Source: Cronobacter turicensis z3032 (GTDB lineage Bacteria; Pseudomonadota; Gammaproteobacteria; Enterobacterales; Enterobacteriaceae). From it: a stretch of 64,000 bases of DNA. The notes beneath the pieces are model-generated. The model saw only the letters and a list, made by a program, of their open reading frames with translations, was not told where the DNA came from and searched no databases. Positions 46,464 through 55,008 of this stretch are shown here, piece after piece. The position numbers were made by a program, and so were the translations under genes. Each line of letters begins with the position of its first letter. Positions within the stretch are counted from its first letter, which is position 1. The DNA lies in the NCBI GenBank assembly GCA_000027065.2, contig FN543093.2, positions 3,972,074-4,036,073 of the forward strand. The letters are read 5' to 3'.

Positions 46464-46868
46464 TCACGCGTCGATCACTTCGTAAGAATGGGTGATGTTG
46501 ACCCCTTTGCCGAGCATCAGCGCCACTGAACAGTACTTCTCCGCCGACAGATCCACCGCGCGCGACACTGCCGCGTCTTTCAGATCTTTACCCGTCACCA
46601 CAAAGTGCAGATTGATATGCGTGAACAGACGCGGAGCCTCTTCGCGACGCTCTGAGGTCAGCTTCACTTCGCAGTCGGTCACGTCGTGACGGCCTTTTTG
46701 CAGAATAGAGACCACATCAATGGCGCTGCAGCCACCTGCCGCCATTAAGACCATTTCCATCGGGCTCGGCGCTTTGTCGCCGGAGTTGCCGTCCATCAGG
46801 ATCTGATGCCCCGAAGCGGACTCGCCAAGGAAGGTTAAGCCTTCCACCCATTTCACTCGTGCATGCAT
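46464..46868 (-). CDS. yhfA: OsmC family protein YhfA
   Basis: 134 aa, as in E. coli. OsmC/Ohr fold, with the conserved cysteines at about 48 (AAGGCSAIDVV) and about 112 (AEKYCSVAL). Family members reduce organic peroxides, but YhfA has no proven substrate. It is divergent from crp, as in E. coli. Confidence 0.93.
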   Translation of the reverse strand: MHARVKWVEGLTFLGESASGHQILMDGNSGDKAPSPMEMVLMAAGGCSAIDVVSILQKGRHDVTDCEVKLTSERREEAPRLFTHINLHFVVTGKDLKDAAVSRAVDLSAEKYCSVALMLGKGVNITHSYEVIDA

Positions 46869-47177
46869 GTTATTCGCTCCAGGCTATTCATTTTTCTGAC
46901 AGATTACGCGCGCGCGTCATCAGAGGCAACGGAAGGCGACCTGCGTCAAGCTGAAACGAGACAACAGGAGACACCTGATAAAAGCTATGCTAAAACAGTC
47001 TGGATGCAGCGGCGATACATTGATGTTACGCATGGGTGCAGAGGAGAAGACAATTTATCGGCTGCGATGTCCACGGACAGCCAACTTCCCTGGAAGCGGG
47101 AAGATGATGATTGCAAAGCCAGACAGGGGTTACGCGCCCTGTCTTTGGAGCCAGTTTAAAACAGAGGATAACCGCGC
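46869..47177 (+). promoter_or_regulatory. yhfA-crp divergent control region and crp leader
   Basis: This 309-bp gap holds no gene. A block GCTATGCTAAAACAGTC (46984-47000), shared with E. coli crp P1, gives a -10 TATGCT (46986-46991) and a start near 46998, so the crp leader is about 180 nt. The leader contains a short hairpin CTTCCC/GGGAAG (47085-47103) and a strong one, AGACAGGG-N8-CCCTGTCT (47121-47144). The ribosome-binding site and ACAGAGGATAACCGCGC before the ATG match E. coli exactly. No strong TGTGA-N6-TCACA site is evident. Confidence 0.7.
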
Positions 47178-47810
47178 ATGGTGCTTGGCAAACCGCAAAC
47201 AGACCCGACTCTTGAATGGTTCTTGTCTCATTGCCACATTCATAAGTATCCATCTAAGAGCACGCTGATTCACCAGGGTGAAAAAGCGGAGACGCTGTAT
47301 TACATCGTCAAAGGCTCAGTGGCAGTGCTGATCAAAGATGAAGAGGGCAAGGAGATGATCCTCTCGTACCTGAATCAGGGAGACTTCATCGGCGAACTGG
47401 GTTTGTTCGAGGAAGGTCAGGAACGCAGCGCCTGGGTTCGCGCTAAAACTGCCTGTGAAGTGGCTGAAATCTCCTACAAAAAATTCCGTCAGCTGATTCA
47501 GGTTAACCCGGATATTCTGATGCGTCTCTCCTCGCAGATGGCTCGCCGCCTGCAAGTCACCTCAGAGAAAGTGGGCAACCTCGCCTTCCTGGACGTGACC
47601 GGCCGCATCGCTCAGACGCTGCTGAACCTGGCGAAACAGCCGGACGCGATGACCCATCCGGACGGAATGCAGATTAAAATCACGCGTCAGGAAATCGGCC
47701 AGATTGTCGGCTGCTCCCGCGAAACCGTTGGCCGCATTCTGAAAATGCTCGAAGATCAGAACCTGATCTCCGCCCACGGTAAAACTATTGTGGTTTACGG
47801 TACCCGCTAA
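47178..47810 (+). CDS. crp: cAMP receptor protein CRP
   Basis: 210 aa, and as far as I can tell identical or nearly so to E. coli CRP. The cAMP pocket residues Glu72, Arg82 and Ser83 are in GELGLFEEGQERSAW. The DNA-recognition helix is RETVGRIL in TRQEIGQIVGCSRETVGRILK. It is the global regulator of carbon catabolism and probably controls several promoters in this window. Confidence 0.99.
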   Translation: MVLGKPQTDPTLEWFLSHCHIHKYPSKSTLIHQGEKAETLYYIVKGSVAVLIKDEEGKEMILSYLNQGDFIGELGLFEEGQERSAWVRAKTACEVAEISYKKFRQLIQVNPDILMRLSSQMARRLQVTSEKVGNLAFLDVTGRIAQTLLNLAKQPDAMTHPDGMQIKITRQEIGQIVGCSRETVGRILKMLEDQNLISAHGKTIVVYGTR

Positions 47811-47815
47811 AAAAT

Positions 47816-47854
47816 CAAAAAACGGCGTGTCGCTTCGGTAACACGCCGTTTTTG
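47816..47854 (+). terminator. crp terminator
   Basis: AAAAAACGGCGTGT...ACACGCCGTTTTT (stem 47819-47830 with 47841-47852) starts right after the crp stop. It is a strong intrinsic terminator and ends 20 nt before the yhfK start. Confidence 0.92.
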
Positions 47855-47872
47855 TATCTATACTTCTCCCCT

Positions 47873-49957
47873 ATGTGGCGTCGTCTTATCTATCACCCTG
47901 AAATTAATTACGCTTTACGGCAAACGCTGATCTTAAGCCTGCCGGTGGCGGTCGGGTTGATGCTGGGCCATCTCCAACAAGGGTTGCTGTTTTCACTCGT
48001 CCCCGCCTGCTGCAATATTGCCGGTCTCGATACCCCGCACAAACGCTTCTTCAAACGCTTGATCATCGGCGCCTCGCTGTTTGCGCTGAGCAGCCTGGCG
48101 GTACAGTTTCTGCTGTTACAGGCCATCCCGCTGCCGCTTATTCTGCTGATGCTGGCGCTGCTGCTGGGCGTGACGGCGGAGATAAGCCCCCTGCATGCGC
48201 GCCTGCTGCCCGCGTCGCTTATCGCGGCCATCTTCACGTTAAGCCTCGCCGGGAATATGCCCGTCTGGGAGCCGATGCTGCTCTACGTTCTCGGCACGCT
48301 CTGGTATGGCGCGTTTAACGGTTTCTGGTTCTGGCTGTGGCGTGAACAGCCGCTGCGTGAATCGTTAAGCCTGATTTATAAAAGCCTCGCCGACTACTGC
48401 GAAGCGAAATACAGCCTGCTGACGCGCCACACAGAACCGGAACAGGCGCTGCCGCCGCTACTGGTGCATCAGCAAAAAGTGGTGGATCAGATAAGCCAGT
48501 GCTATCAGCAGCTACAGATGCTGTCGGCGACCAAACAGAACGGCTACAAACGCCTGCTGCGCACGTTTCAGGTGGCGCTGGATCTTCAGGAGCATATTTC
48601 GGTCTCCCTGCATCAGCCGCGTGAAGTGCAAAAGCTGGTGGAGCGCAGCCACGCCGAAGCGGTGCTGCGCTGGACGGCCCAGACCGTCGCCACGCGCCTG
48701 CGCACGCTCTCTGACGATATTCTCTACCACCGCTACTCGTACCGCTTCTCAATGGATAAGCAGATTGAGGCGCTGGCGAAAATCGCCCGTCAGCATCCGG
48801 ACAACCCGGTCGGCCAGTTTTGCGAATACCATTTCAGCCGTATCGCCCGCGTGCTACGCACCCAGCGCCCGCTCTACGCCCGTGACCTGATGGACAGCGG
48901 CCAGCGCCGCCTGCCGCTGCTGCGGGCGTTGAAAAGCTATCTGTCGTTGAAATCCGCGGCGCTGCGCACCGCCGCGCGTCTGGGCGTAATGCTGGCGGCG
49001 GCGGGCCTGTTAGGGAGCGCGTTCAATTTACCGAAGCCGTACTGGATCCTGATGACGGTGCTCTTCGTCACGCAAAACGGCTATGGCGCGACACGGGTGC
49101 GCATCCTGCACCGGGCGGGCGGCACGCTGGCGGGGCTGATTATCGCGGGCATCACGCTGCACCTGAATGTGCCGCAGGGCTATACCCTGCTCGGCATGTT
49201 GCTGGTGACCTTAATCAGTTATCTGATAATCCGGCGGCACTACGGCTGGGCGATGATTGGCTTTACCGTCACGGCGGTCTATTCGCTGCAAATCCTGACG
49301 CTCAACGGCGAGCAGTACATCGTGGCGCGCCTGATAGACACGCTGTCCGGCTGCCTTATCGCGTTCGGCGGCATGGTCTGGCTCTGGCCCCAGTGGCAGA
49401 GCGGCCTGCTGCGCCAGAACGCGCATGACGCGCTGGAGGCCGACCAGGAGGCGCTGCGCCTGATCCTGAGCGACGATCCGCAGCCCGGCCCGCTGGCGTG
49501 GCAGCGGATGCAGGTCAACCAGGCGCACAACGCGCTCTATAACTCGCTCAATCAGGCCATGCAGGAGCCGGGCTTTAACAGTCGTTATCTGGAGGATATG
49601 CGTCTGTGGGTCACGCACAGTCAGTTTATCGTCGAGCACATCAACGCGATAACGACGATGGCGCGCGAGCAAACCACGCTGACGCCGGAGACGGCGGCGC
49701 GCTACTTACAGGCTTGTGAAATTGCGCTACAGCGCTGCCAGCAGCGGCTGGAGCATGACGCGCCGGGCGACACGCAAAACGAGGCGGTACTGGAGGGCGA
49801 AGAGGTCTTGCCGGAAGGGGCGCCGGGCGTAATGGAGCATCATCTGCTGCGCATTCTCGATCATCTGCGCACCATGCACACCATCTCTTCCGTGGCGTGG
49901 CGCCAGCGCCCGCATCACGGTATCTGGCTCAGGCGACGCCTGAGCCAGTCACGCTGA
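47873..49957 (+). CDS. yhfK: YhfK, FUSC family inner-membrane protein
   Basis: 694 aa from the ATG at 47873 (MWRRLIYHPEINYALRQT), which matches E. coli YhfK; a frame 7 codons longer overlaps the crp terminator. Two blocks of membrane helices (~20-150 and ~365-515) flank cytoplasmic domains, the layout of the fusaric-acid-resistance/YccC family. The substrate is unknown. Its TGA directly abuts the argD stop codon on the other strand. Confidence 0.94.
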   Translation: MWRRLIYHPEINYALRQTLILSLPVAVGLMLGHLQQGLLFSLVPACCNIAGLDTPHKRFFKRLIIGASLFALSSLAVQFLLLQAIPLPLILLMLALLLGVTAEISPLHARLLPASLIAAIFTLSLAGNMPVWEPMLLYVLGTLWYGAFNGFWFWLWREQPLRESLSLIYKSLADYCEAKYSLLTRHTEPEQALPPLLVHQQKVVDQISQCYQQLQMLSATKQNGYKRLLRTFQVALDLQEHISVSLHQPREVQKLVERSHAEAVLRWTAQTVATRLRTLSDDILYHRYSYRFSMDKQIEALAKIARQHPDNPVGQFCEYHFSRIARVLRTQRPLYARDLMDSGQRRLPLLRALKSYLSLKSAALRTAARLGVMLAAAGLLGSAFNLPKPYWILMTVLFVTQNGYGATRVRILHRAGGTLAGLIIAGITLHLNVPQGYTLLGMLLVTLISYLIIRRHYGWAMIGFTVTAVYSLQILTLNGEQYIVARLIDTLSGCLIAFGGMVWLWPQWQSGLLRQNAHDALEADQEALRLILSDDPQPGPLAWQRMQVNQAHNALYNSLNQAMQEPGFNSRYLEDMRLWVTHSQFIVEHINAITTMAREQTTLTPETAARYLQACEIALQRCQQRLEHDAPGDTQNEAVLEGEEVLPEGAPGVMEHHLLRILDHLRTMHTISSVAWRQRPHHGIWLRRRLSQSR

Positions 49958-51178
49958 TTAACCGTTAACCACGCGTGCGACGGCGCGCGCGAAACGGGCC
50001 ATCCCTTCGTCGATATCGGCACTCTCCACCAGCAGCGACGGCGCGAGACGCATCACGTCCGGCCCGGCGTTCAGCACCATCACGCCTTCCGCCGCGGCGG
50101 CGTACAAGAAATCGCGGGCGCGCCCGTGGAAGGCTGGGGTCAGCTCGGCGCCAATCAGCAGGCCCATGCCGCGAATATCGCTGAACAGTCCATACTGCTC
50201 GCCGATGCGCTGAAGGTGCTGCACGAACTGCTCGCGTTTTTGCGCCACGCCGTCCAGCACCTCCGGGGTGTTGATAATATCAAACGCTTCGCCCGCCACC
50301 GCGCAGGCGAGCGGGTTGCCGCCGTAGGTGGAGCCGTGCGAACCCACATGAAACGCCGAGGCGACATCATGCGTGGTGAGCATCGCGCTGACCGGGAAAC
50401 CGCCGCCCAGCGCTTTGGCGCTGGTCAGGATGTCCGGCGTCACGCCGTAATGCATGTAAGCAAACAGCTTGCCGCTGCGGCCCATGCCGCACTGTACTTC
50501 GTCGAACACCAGCAGCGCCTGATGGCGGTCGCACAGCTCGCGCAGGCCGCGCAAAAATTCCGGCGTCGCGGCGGTCACCCCGCCCTCGCCTTGCACCGGC
50601 TCGACCACCACCGCGCAAGTGTGGTCGTCCATCACCGCTTTGACCGCATCGAGATCGTTGAACGGCACATGGATGATATCAGCGGGTTTCGGGCCGAAGC
50701 CGTCGGAGTATTTCGCCTGGCCGCCCACGGAGACGGTAAACAGCGAACGTCCGTGAAAGGCATTATAAAACGCGATGATTTTCGTTTTGTACGGGCTGTG
50801 ACGTGTGATGGCGTAATGGCGGGCCAGCTTGAACGCGGTTTCATTGGCTTCGGTGCCGGAGTTCATGAACACCACGCGCTCGGCGAACGTGGCGTCCACC
50901 AGCTTTTGGCCCAGGCGCAGCGCGGGCTCGTTGGTAAAGACGTTGCTAGTGTGCCAGAGCGTTTCGCCCTGCGCTTTCAGCGCCTCCACCAGCCGCGGGT
51001 GGCAGTGGCCGAGCGCCGTCACCGCGATACCGCCCGCGAAATCGACATACTCTTTGCCCTGCTGATCCCAGACGCGGCTGCCCTTGCCTTTCACCGGGAT
51101 AAATTCAGCCGGTGCATAAATCGGCAGGATCACTTCATCGAAGGTGGCGCGCGTAATTGCTGTTTTTTCAGTTGCCAT
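49958..51178 (-). CDS. argD: acetylornithine/succinyldiaminopimelate aminotransferase
   Basis: 406 aa from the ATG at 51178 (MATEKTAITRATFDEVILP), the E. coli length; a 23-residue longer frame reads through the operator region and is rejected. It is a class III PLP aminotransferase; the PLP lysine lies in ILTSAKALGGGFP. It serves arginine and lysine synthesis. Two ARG boxes overlap its promoter. It lies downstream of pabA with 86 bp between. Confidence 0.97.
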   Translation of the reverse strand: MATEKTAITRATFDEVILPIYAPAEFIPVKGKGSRVWDQQGKEYVDFAGGIAVTALGHCHPRLVEALKAQGETLWHTSNVFTNEPALRLGQKLVDATFAERVVFMNSGTEANETAFKLARHYAITRHSPYKTKIIAFYNAFHGRSLFTVSVGGQAKYSDGFGPKPADIIHVPFNDLDAVKAVMDDHTCAVVVEPVQGEGGVTAATPEFLRGLRELCDRHQALLVFDEVQCGMGRSGKLFAYMHYGVTPDILTSAKALGGGFPVSAMLTTHDVASAFHVGSHGSTYGGNPLACAVAGEAFDIINTPEVLDGVAQKREQFVQHLQRIGEQYGLFSDIRGMGLLIGAELTPAFHGRARDFLYAAAAEGVMVLNAGPDVMRLAPSLLVESADIDEGMARFARAVARVVNG

Positions 51179-51230
51179 TTCATGCCCATCCAGTAAATGT
51201 GCCATCGCACATGAAAAGATAAGCACAAAA

Positions 51231-51269
51231 TATGAATAAAAAATCACTGAAAGGCAATAAAAATTCAGC
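51231..51269 (-). promoter_or_regulatory. paired ArgR boxes (ARG boxes) of argD
   Basis: TATGAATAAAAAATCACT (51231-51248) and AGGCAATAAAAATTCAGC (51252-51269) each resemble the 18-bp ARG box AATGAATAATTATTCATT. They are 3 bp apart, the classical spacing for one ArgR hexamer. A likely argD -35 TTGCCT and -10 CATATT (minus strand, 17 bp apart) fall inside them. The second box overlaps the pabA stop. Confidence 0.78.
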
Positions 51270-51828
51270 GCGAAAGGAAGTTCGCCAGGAGCTGATGGCC
51301 CTGCTCGCTGAGAATGCTTTCCGGGTGAAACTGCACGCCTTCAAGCGCAAGGTGGCGATGGCGAATGCCCATGATTTCGCCCGCCTCTGTCCAGGCGGTG
51401 ATTTCAAACGCCGCAGGGAGCGTGGCGCGGTCGATAATCAGCGAGTGATAGCGAGTCACGGTCAGCGGGTTATTAAGCCCGGAAAAAACACCGTTATTGT
51501 TATGTGAAATCACCGAGGTTTTGCCGTGCATGACCTTTTCAGCCCGCACAACGGACGCGCCGAAGGCCTGCCCGATGGCCTGATGCCCGAGGCAAACGCC
51601 GAGGATCGGCAGGCGACCGGCAAAACGCCGGATCGCCGCCAGTGAAATACCGGCTTCATTCGGCGTGCAGGGACCGGGGGAAATCACCAGCTGCGCCGGG
51701 GCGAGCGCCTCGATATCCTCACACGTCAGTTCATCGTTGCGCCTGACCACCACCTCCGCGCCCAGCTCGCTGAAATACTGAAACAGGTTCCAGGTGAAAG
51801 AATCGTAGTTGTCGATAAGCAGTAACAT
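51265..51828 (-). CDS. pabA: aminodeoxychorismate synthase glutaminase PabA
   Basis: 187 aa, as in E. coli. Class I glutamine amidotransferase triad: Cys79 (GVCLGHQ), His168 and Glu170 (VQFHPES). With PabB it makes 4-amino-4-deoxychorismate for folate. It lies 30 nt after fic in the ppiA-yhfG-fic-pabA-argD arrangement. Confidence 0.97.
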   Translation of the reverse strand: MLLLIDNYDSFTWNLFQYFSELGAEVVVRRNDELTCEDIEALAPAQLVISPGPCTPNEAGISLAAIRRFAGRLPILGVCLGHQAIGQAFGASVVRAEKVMHGKTSVISHNNNGVFSGLNNPLTVTRYHSLIIDRATLPAAFEITAWTEAGEIMGIRHRHLALEGVQFHPESILSEQGHQLLANFLSR

Positions 51829-51858
51829 GGCGGCTCCGTAAAAAAGAACCGCGTCAGT

Positions 51859-52461
51859 TTACTCGTTTTCCCGCGCGTCGCTCACTACGCTCGTGAAGAT
51901 TTTCTCAAGCGGCGCCAGGTCGCCCATCGCGCCCGCCTGGTTGGCGGCGCGCCACGCGTCGACATCCACACCGCGCCAGTCCAGGCTGTAGCCCGCATGC
52001 AGCGCCAGCTGTTCGAAGAAGACGCGCTGGGCGCGGCCTGTACCGATACGAAACGGATGCAGCACGTTGATTTCGCAGTAGTAGTGCGAAAGACGCGCGA
52101 CAAACGCCTCCGGCTCCAGACCGATGAGATAGTCTTCATCTTCCAGCGCCTGCATCAGCGCGTTACCTTCTTTCTCCAGATATTCAAAGTGCGCGAAGCG
52201 GGTTTCGCCCTGGTAGATGTCTACCTCGCGCAGCTCGCCCGCCCACTCATAGAGATCCTGAAACAGCTGGCGGTGAATGGCGCACAGATGCGGCAGCCCG
52301 CGCTGCACAGGGCCCAGTTCCAGCGTCGCCGCGCGCAGCGAGGTGAGTTCGCGCTCGGCATGTTGCAGATCCTGCGCGGCGTGAATGTTCAGCCGGTTGC
52401 GCAGCACATCGCTGCCGGACCAGAAGTAAGGGTCGCGCCCGTCGCCAAATTTATCGCTCAT
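51859..52461 (-). CDS. fic: Fic family protein with degenerate motif (toxin partner of YhfG)
   Basis: 200 aa, matching E. coli Fic. The active-site loop reads HPFRIGTGRAQR (135-146) against the consensus HPFx[D/E]GNGRxxR: the catalytic His135 and both Arg are kept, but the Mg2+-binding acid is Ile139 and Asn is Thr141. E. coli K-12 Fic is also degenerate here, so AMP transfer may be weak or altered. Gly55, whose change to Arg activates the E. coli protein, is present (VQRGLPH). It overlaps yhfG by 11 bp, as toxin-antitoxin pairs do. Confidence 0.93.
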   Translation of the reverse strand: MSDKFGDGRDPYFWSGSDVLRNRLNIHAAQDLQHAERELTSLRAATLELGPVQRGLPHLCAIHRQLFQDLYEWAGELREVDIYQGETRFAHFEYLEKEGNALMQALEDEDYLIGLEPEAFVARLSHYYCEINVLHPFRIGTGRAQRVFFEQLALHAGYSLDWRGVDVDAWRAANQAGAMGDLAPLEKIFTSVVSDARENE

Positions 52462-52621
52462 AGTGCCCCCTCAGCTCTTCAATGCGCGCCAGCGCTTCTT
52501 CGCGGGATAAGGTCACCAGAGGCACCTCAATGCCTTCCAGCCGGTTGCTGGCCTGGAAGTTCTGATTCTTTTGCGCGTCCCAGAGTCGAGACTTTTGTTT
52601 ATCGGTGAGTTTTCTGGACAT
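52451..52621 (-). CDS. yhfG: YhfG (FicA), antitoxin of Fic
   Basis: 56 aa from the ATG at 52621 (MSRKLTDKQKSRLWDAQKNQNF); the long upstream frame is unsupported. It carries the Fic inhibitory motif [S/T]xxxE[G/N] as SNRLEG (~24-29), whose Glu blocks ATP binding in class I Fic pairs. It precedes and overlaps fic, consistent with antitoxin-first order. Confidence 0.93.
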   Translation of the reverse strand: MSRKLTDKQKSRLWDAQKNQNFQASNRLEGIEVPLVTLSREEALARIEELRGHYER

Positions 52622-52728
52622 TTTGCCTCCCTGAACGTAACCCCGTGTGCCACAAGTATAAGCAGCAATGGGCCGGTTTGCCGGGAGGAGACGCGACGCG
52701 GGCCATGTAGCCCGCGTGCGCAAGAAGA

Positions 52729-53301
52729 TTACGGCAGGACTTTCGCGGAGAGGATCACAACCGGTTTGGACGGGACATTCTGGTACGGGCCGACGTCGTG
52801 GGTCTGCACCTGGGCGATTTTATCCGCCACGTCCATGCCTTTAACCACTTTACCGAAAACAGCGTAGCCGAAATCGCGCTGGCCATGGTTCAGGAAGGCG
52901 TTATCCGCCACGTTGATAAAGAACTGGCTGGTGGCGCTGTCTTTATCGGCGGTGCGCGCCATCGCGATGGTCCCGCGCGCGTTGGGCAGGCCGTTATCCG
53001 CCTCGTTTTTCACCGGCGCGTTGGTTGGTTTCTGCTGCATATCCGCGGTAAAACCGCCGCCCTGCACCATAAAGCCTGGGATCACGCGGTGGAAAATCGT
53101 GTTGTTGTAAAAACCGCTGTTGACGTAATCAACGAAGTTTTTCACTGATGCCGGCGCTTTCTGGCTGTTCAGCTCCAGCTCAATATTTCCCGCAGAGGTC
53201 GTCAGCAGAACATGCGGGTCGCCTTTTGCCGCCAGCGCGGCAGGAGAAAGGGCAGAGAGAGCAAATACAGCCGCAACAGCCGCCAGAGTGGATTTGAGCA
53301 T
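52729..53301 (-). CDS. ppiA: periplasmic peptidyl-prolyl isomerase PpiA (cyclophilin A)
   Basis: 190 aa, as in E. coli. The signal peptide is MLKSTLAAVAAVFALSALSP...ALA (24 aa), then a cyclophilin domain with FHRVIPGFMVQGG and TSQFFINVADN. It isomerises prolyl bonds in the periplasm. It is divergent from tsgA; in E. coli the promoter is under CRP/CytR control. Confidence 0.97.
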   Translation of the reverse strand: MLKSTLAAVAAVFALSALSPAALAAKGDPHVLLTTSAGNIELELNSQKAPASVKNFVDYVNSGFYNNTIFHRVIPGFMVQGGGFTADMQQKPTNAPVKNEADNGLPNARGTIAMARTADKDSATSQFFINVADNAFLNHGQRDFGYAVFGKVVKGMDVADKIAQVQTHDVGPYQNVPSKPVVILSAKVLP

Positions 53302-53438
53302 GAAGAATTCCTTACGAAGGAGAAAAAAGCGAGTGGGTCGATTCTAAATAGCGATCGCATGCGGTGCCAGAGATTTACCTGGTTTTACGTACCAGCGCGC
53401 AGCGAAAAAGCGCTCATCGGATCTGCTACGTAAAATTG

Positions 53439-53454
53439 TGTGAGCCGCGTCATA
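53439..53454. promoter_or_regulatory. possible CRP site between ppiA and tsgA
   Basis: TGTGA-GCCGCG-TCATA differs from the TGTGA-N6-TCACA consensus by one base. It lies in the 275-bp divergent gap, 138 bp from the ppiA start and 123 bp from tsgA. Two further half sites (TGTGATCAATG at ~53480 and GGATCACAA at ~53500) are nearby. E. coli ppiA is CRP-controlled, which supports the reading. Confidence 0.5.
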
Positions 53455-53576
53455 TAAAATATGTCGTTTTACACAGCATGTGATCAATGAATGTTTTCTT
53501 GGATCACAATACCACCTAGAATGCCTGGGTTCCCGGCGCCGTCAACGCGCTTTACACTTCTATTCACAGGCCAGTC

Positions 53577-54764
53577 ATGACTAACAGCAATCGTATTAAG
53601 CTCACATGGATCAGCTTTTTTTCCTACGCCCTTACCGGCGCGTTGGTAATCGTCACCGGGATGGTGATGGGTAATATCGCAGAGTATTTCAAACTGCCCG
53701 TATCCAGCATGAGCAACACCTTTACGTTCCTGAATGCCGGGATTTTGATCTCTATCTTTTTGAATGCCTGGCTGATGGAAATCGTGCCGCTGAAAACCCA
53801 GCTGCGCTTTGGTTTTGTGTTGATGGTGCTGGCCGTGGTGGCGCTGATGTTCAGCCAGAGCCTGATGCTCTTCTCCGCCGCCATGTTTGTGCTTGGCCTG
53901 GTCAGCGGGATCACGATGTCGATCGGGACGTTCCTGATTACTCATATGTATGAAGGCCGTCAGCGCGGCTCCCGCCTGCTGTTTACCGACTCCTTCTTCA
54001 GCATGGCCGGGATGATCTTCCCGATGGTCGCCGCCTTCCTGCTGGCGCGCAGCATTGAGTGGTACTGGGTGTACGCCTGCATCGGTCTGGTCTATGTCGC
54101 AATTTTCATCCTGACGTTCGGCTGCGATTTCCCGGTACTCGGCAAACATGCCCCGCAGGAAAACAAGCCGGTAGCAAAAGAGAAATGGGGCGTGGGCGTG
54201 CTGTTCCTCTCCATCGCCGCGCTCTGCTACATTCTGGGTCAGCTCGGTTTTATCGGCTGGGTGCCGGAATATGCCACCAAAGGCCTCGGCATGAACCTCA
54301 ACGACGCCGGTACGCTGGTGAGTAACTTCTGGATGTCTTATATGGTCGGCATGTGGGTCTTCAGCTTCGTGCTGCGCTTCTTTGATTTGCAGCGCATCCT
54401 GACCGTGCTGGCAGGTCTCGCGACGGTGCTGATGTACTTCTTTATCACCAGCAAGCCGGAACATATGGCGTGGTTCATTCTGGCGCTGGGCTTCTTCTCC
54501 AGCGCGATTTACACCACCATCATTACGCTCGGCTCGCAACAGACCAAAGTCTCCTCGCCGAAACTGGTTAACTTCATTCTGACCTGCGGCACCGTCGGCA
54601 CCATGCTGACCTTTATCGTGACCGGCCCGATTGTGGCGAATCACGGCCCGCAGGCGGCGCTGTTTACCGCCAACGGCCTCTACGCCGTCGTGTTCGTGAT
54701 GTGCTTCGCGCTGGGCTTTGTCAGCCGTCATCGCCAGCACGCGAAAGCCGCGGCAGCGCATTAA
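53577..54764 (+). CDS. tsgA: MFS transporter TsgA
   Basis: 395 aa with twelve predicted membrane helices, matching E. coli TsgA (MTNSNRIKLTWISFFSYALTGALVIVTGMV). It belongs to the sugar/cation-symporter branch of the major facilitator family; the substrate is unknown. It lies between ppiA and nirB, as in E. coli, and has its own terminator. The 456-codon frame on the opposite strand is not a gene. Confidence 0.95.
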   Translation: MTNSNRIKLTWISFFSYALTGALVIVTGMVMGNIAEYFKLPVSSMSNTFTFLNAGILISIFLNAWLMEIVPLKTQLRFGFVLMVLAVVALMFSQSLMLFSAAMFVLGLVSGITMSIGTFLITHMYEGRQRGSRLLFTDSFFSMAGMIFPMVAAFLLARSIEWYWVYACIGLVYVAIFILTFGCDFPVLGKHAPQENKPVAKEKWGVGVLFLSIAALCYILGQLGFIGWVPEYATKGLGMNLNDAGTLVSNFWMSYMVGMWVFSFVLRFFDLQRILTVLAGLATVLMYFFITSKPEHMAWFILALGFFSSAIYTTIITLGSQQTKVSSPKLVNFILTCGTVGTMLTFIVTGPIVANHGPQAALFTANGLYAVVFVMCFALGFVSRHRQHAKAAAAH

Positions 54765-54772
54765 GTTTTGCC

Positions 54773-54805
54773 TGTCCCTTCCCGGCCGGGAAGGGACATT
54801 TTCTC
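54773..54805 (+). terminator. tsgA terminator
   Basis: TGTCCCTTCCCGG-CCGGGAAGGGACA (54773-54798) is a perfect 13-bp inverted repeat followed by TTTTCTCTT, 8 nt after the tsgA stop. It separates tsgA from nirB. Confidence 0.92.
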
Positions 54806-54979
54806 TTATCTTTTCCCCGTCGTTTTTCTCCTCACGATTGCCCTTTCTTGCCACGCATTATCCTGTTCACACCGTAAATGGTTCTGGTGAAAATTCACTC
54901 CACCGCGGTTCAAAAAACAGACACTCGCGAAATCCTAATCAATTCCAGCACTTAGAAAAACCTACAAAAATCAAGGAAA

Positions 54980-54995
54980 TACCCATTAAGGGGTA
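54980..54995. promoter_or_regulatory. NarL/NarP 7-2-7 site of nirB
   Basis: TACCCAT-TA-AGGGGTA is an inverted pair of NarL/NarP heptamers with 2-bp spacing, centred near -69.5 relative to the expected nirB start, just as in E. coli. It should mediate nitrate/nitrite activation. No other feature is seen in the 54806-54979 stretch. Confidence 0.85.
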
Positions 54996-55008
54996 TATAA
55001 AGATGTAA

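Noticed and set aside
46911..46917. CG-rich alternating run (cgcgcgcg) upstream of crp as a Z-DNA or regulatory element
   Set aside because: Only about 8 bp long, with nothing else to support a function.
53484..54854. 456-codon open frame antisense to tsgA
   Set aside because: It lies wholly over a well-conserved transporter, is His/Gln/Arg-rich in the way of antisense membrane-protein frames, and runs over the tsgA terminator.
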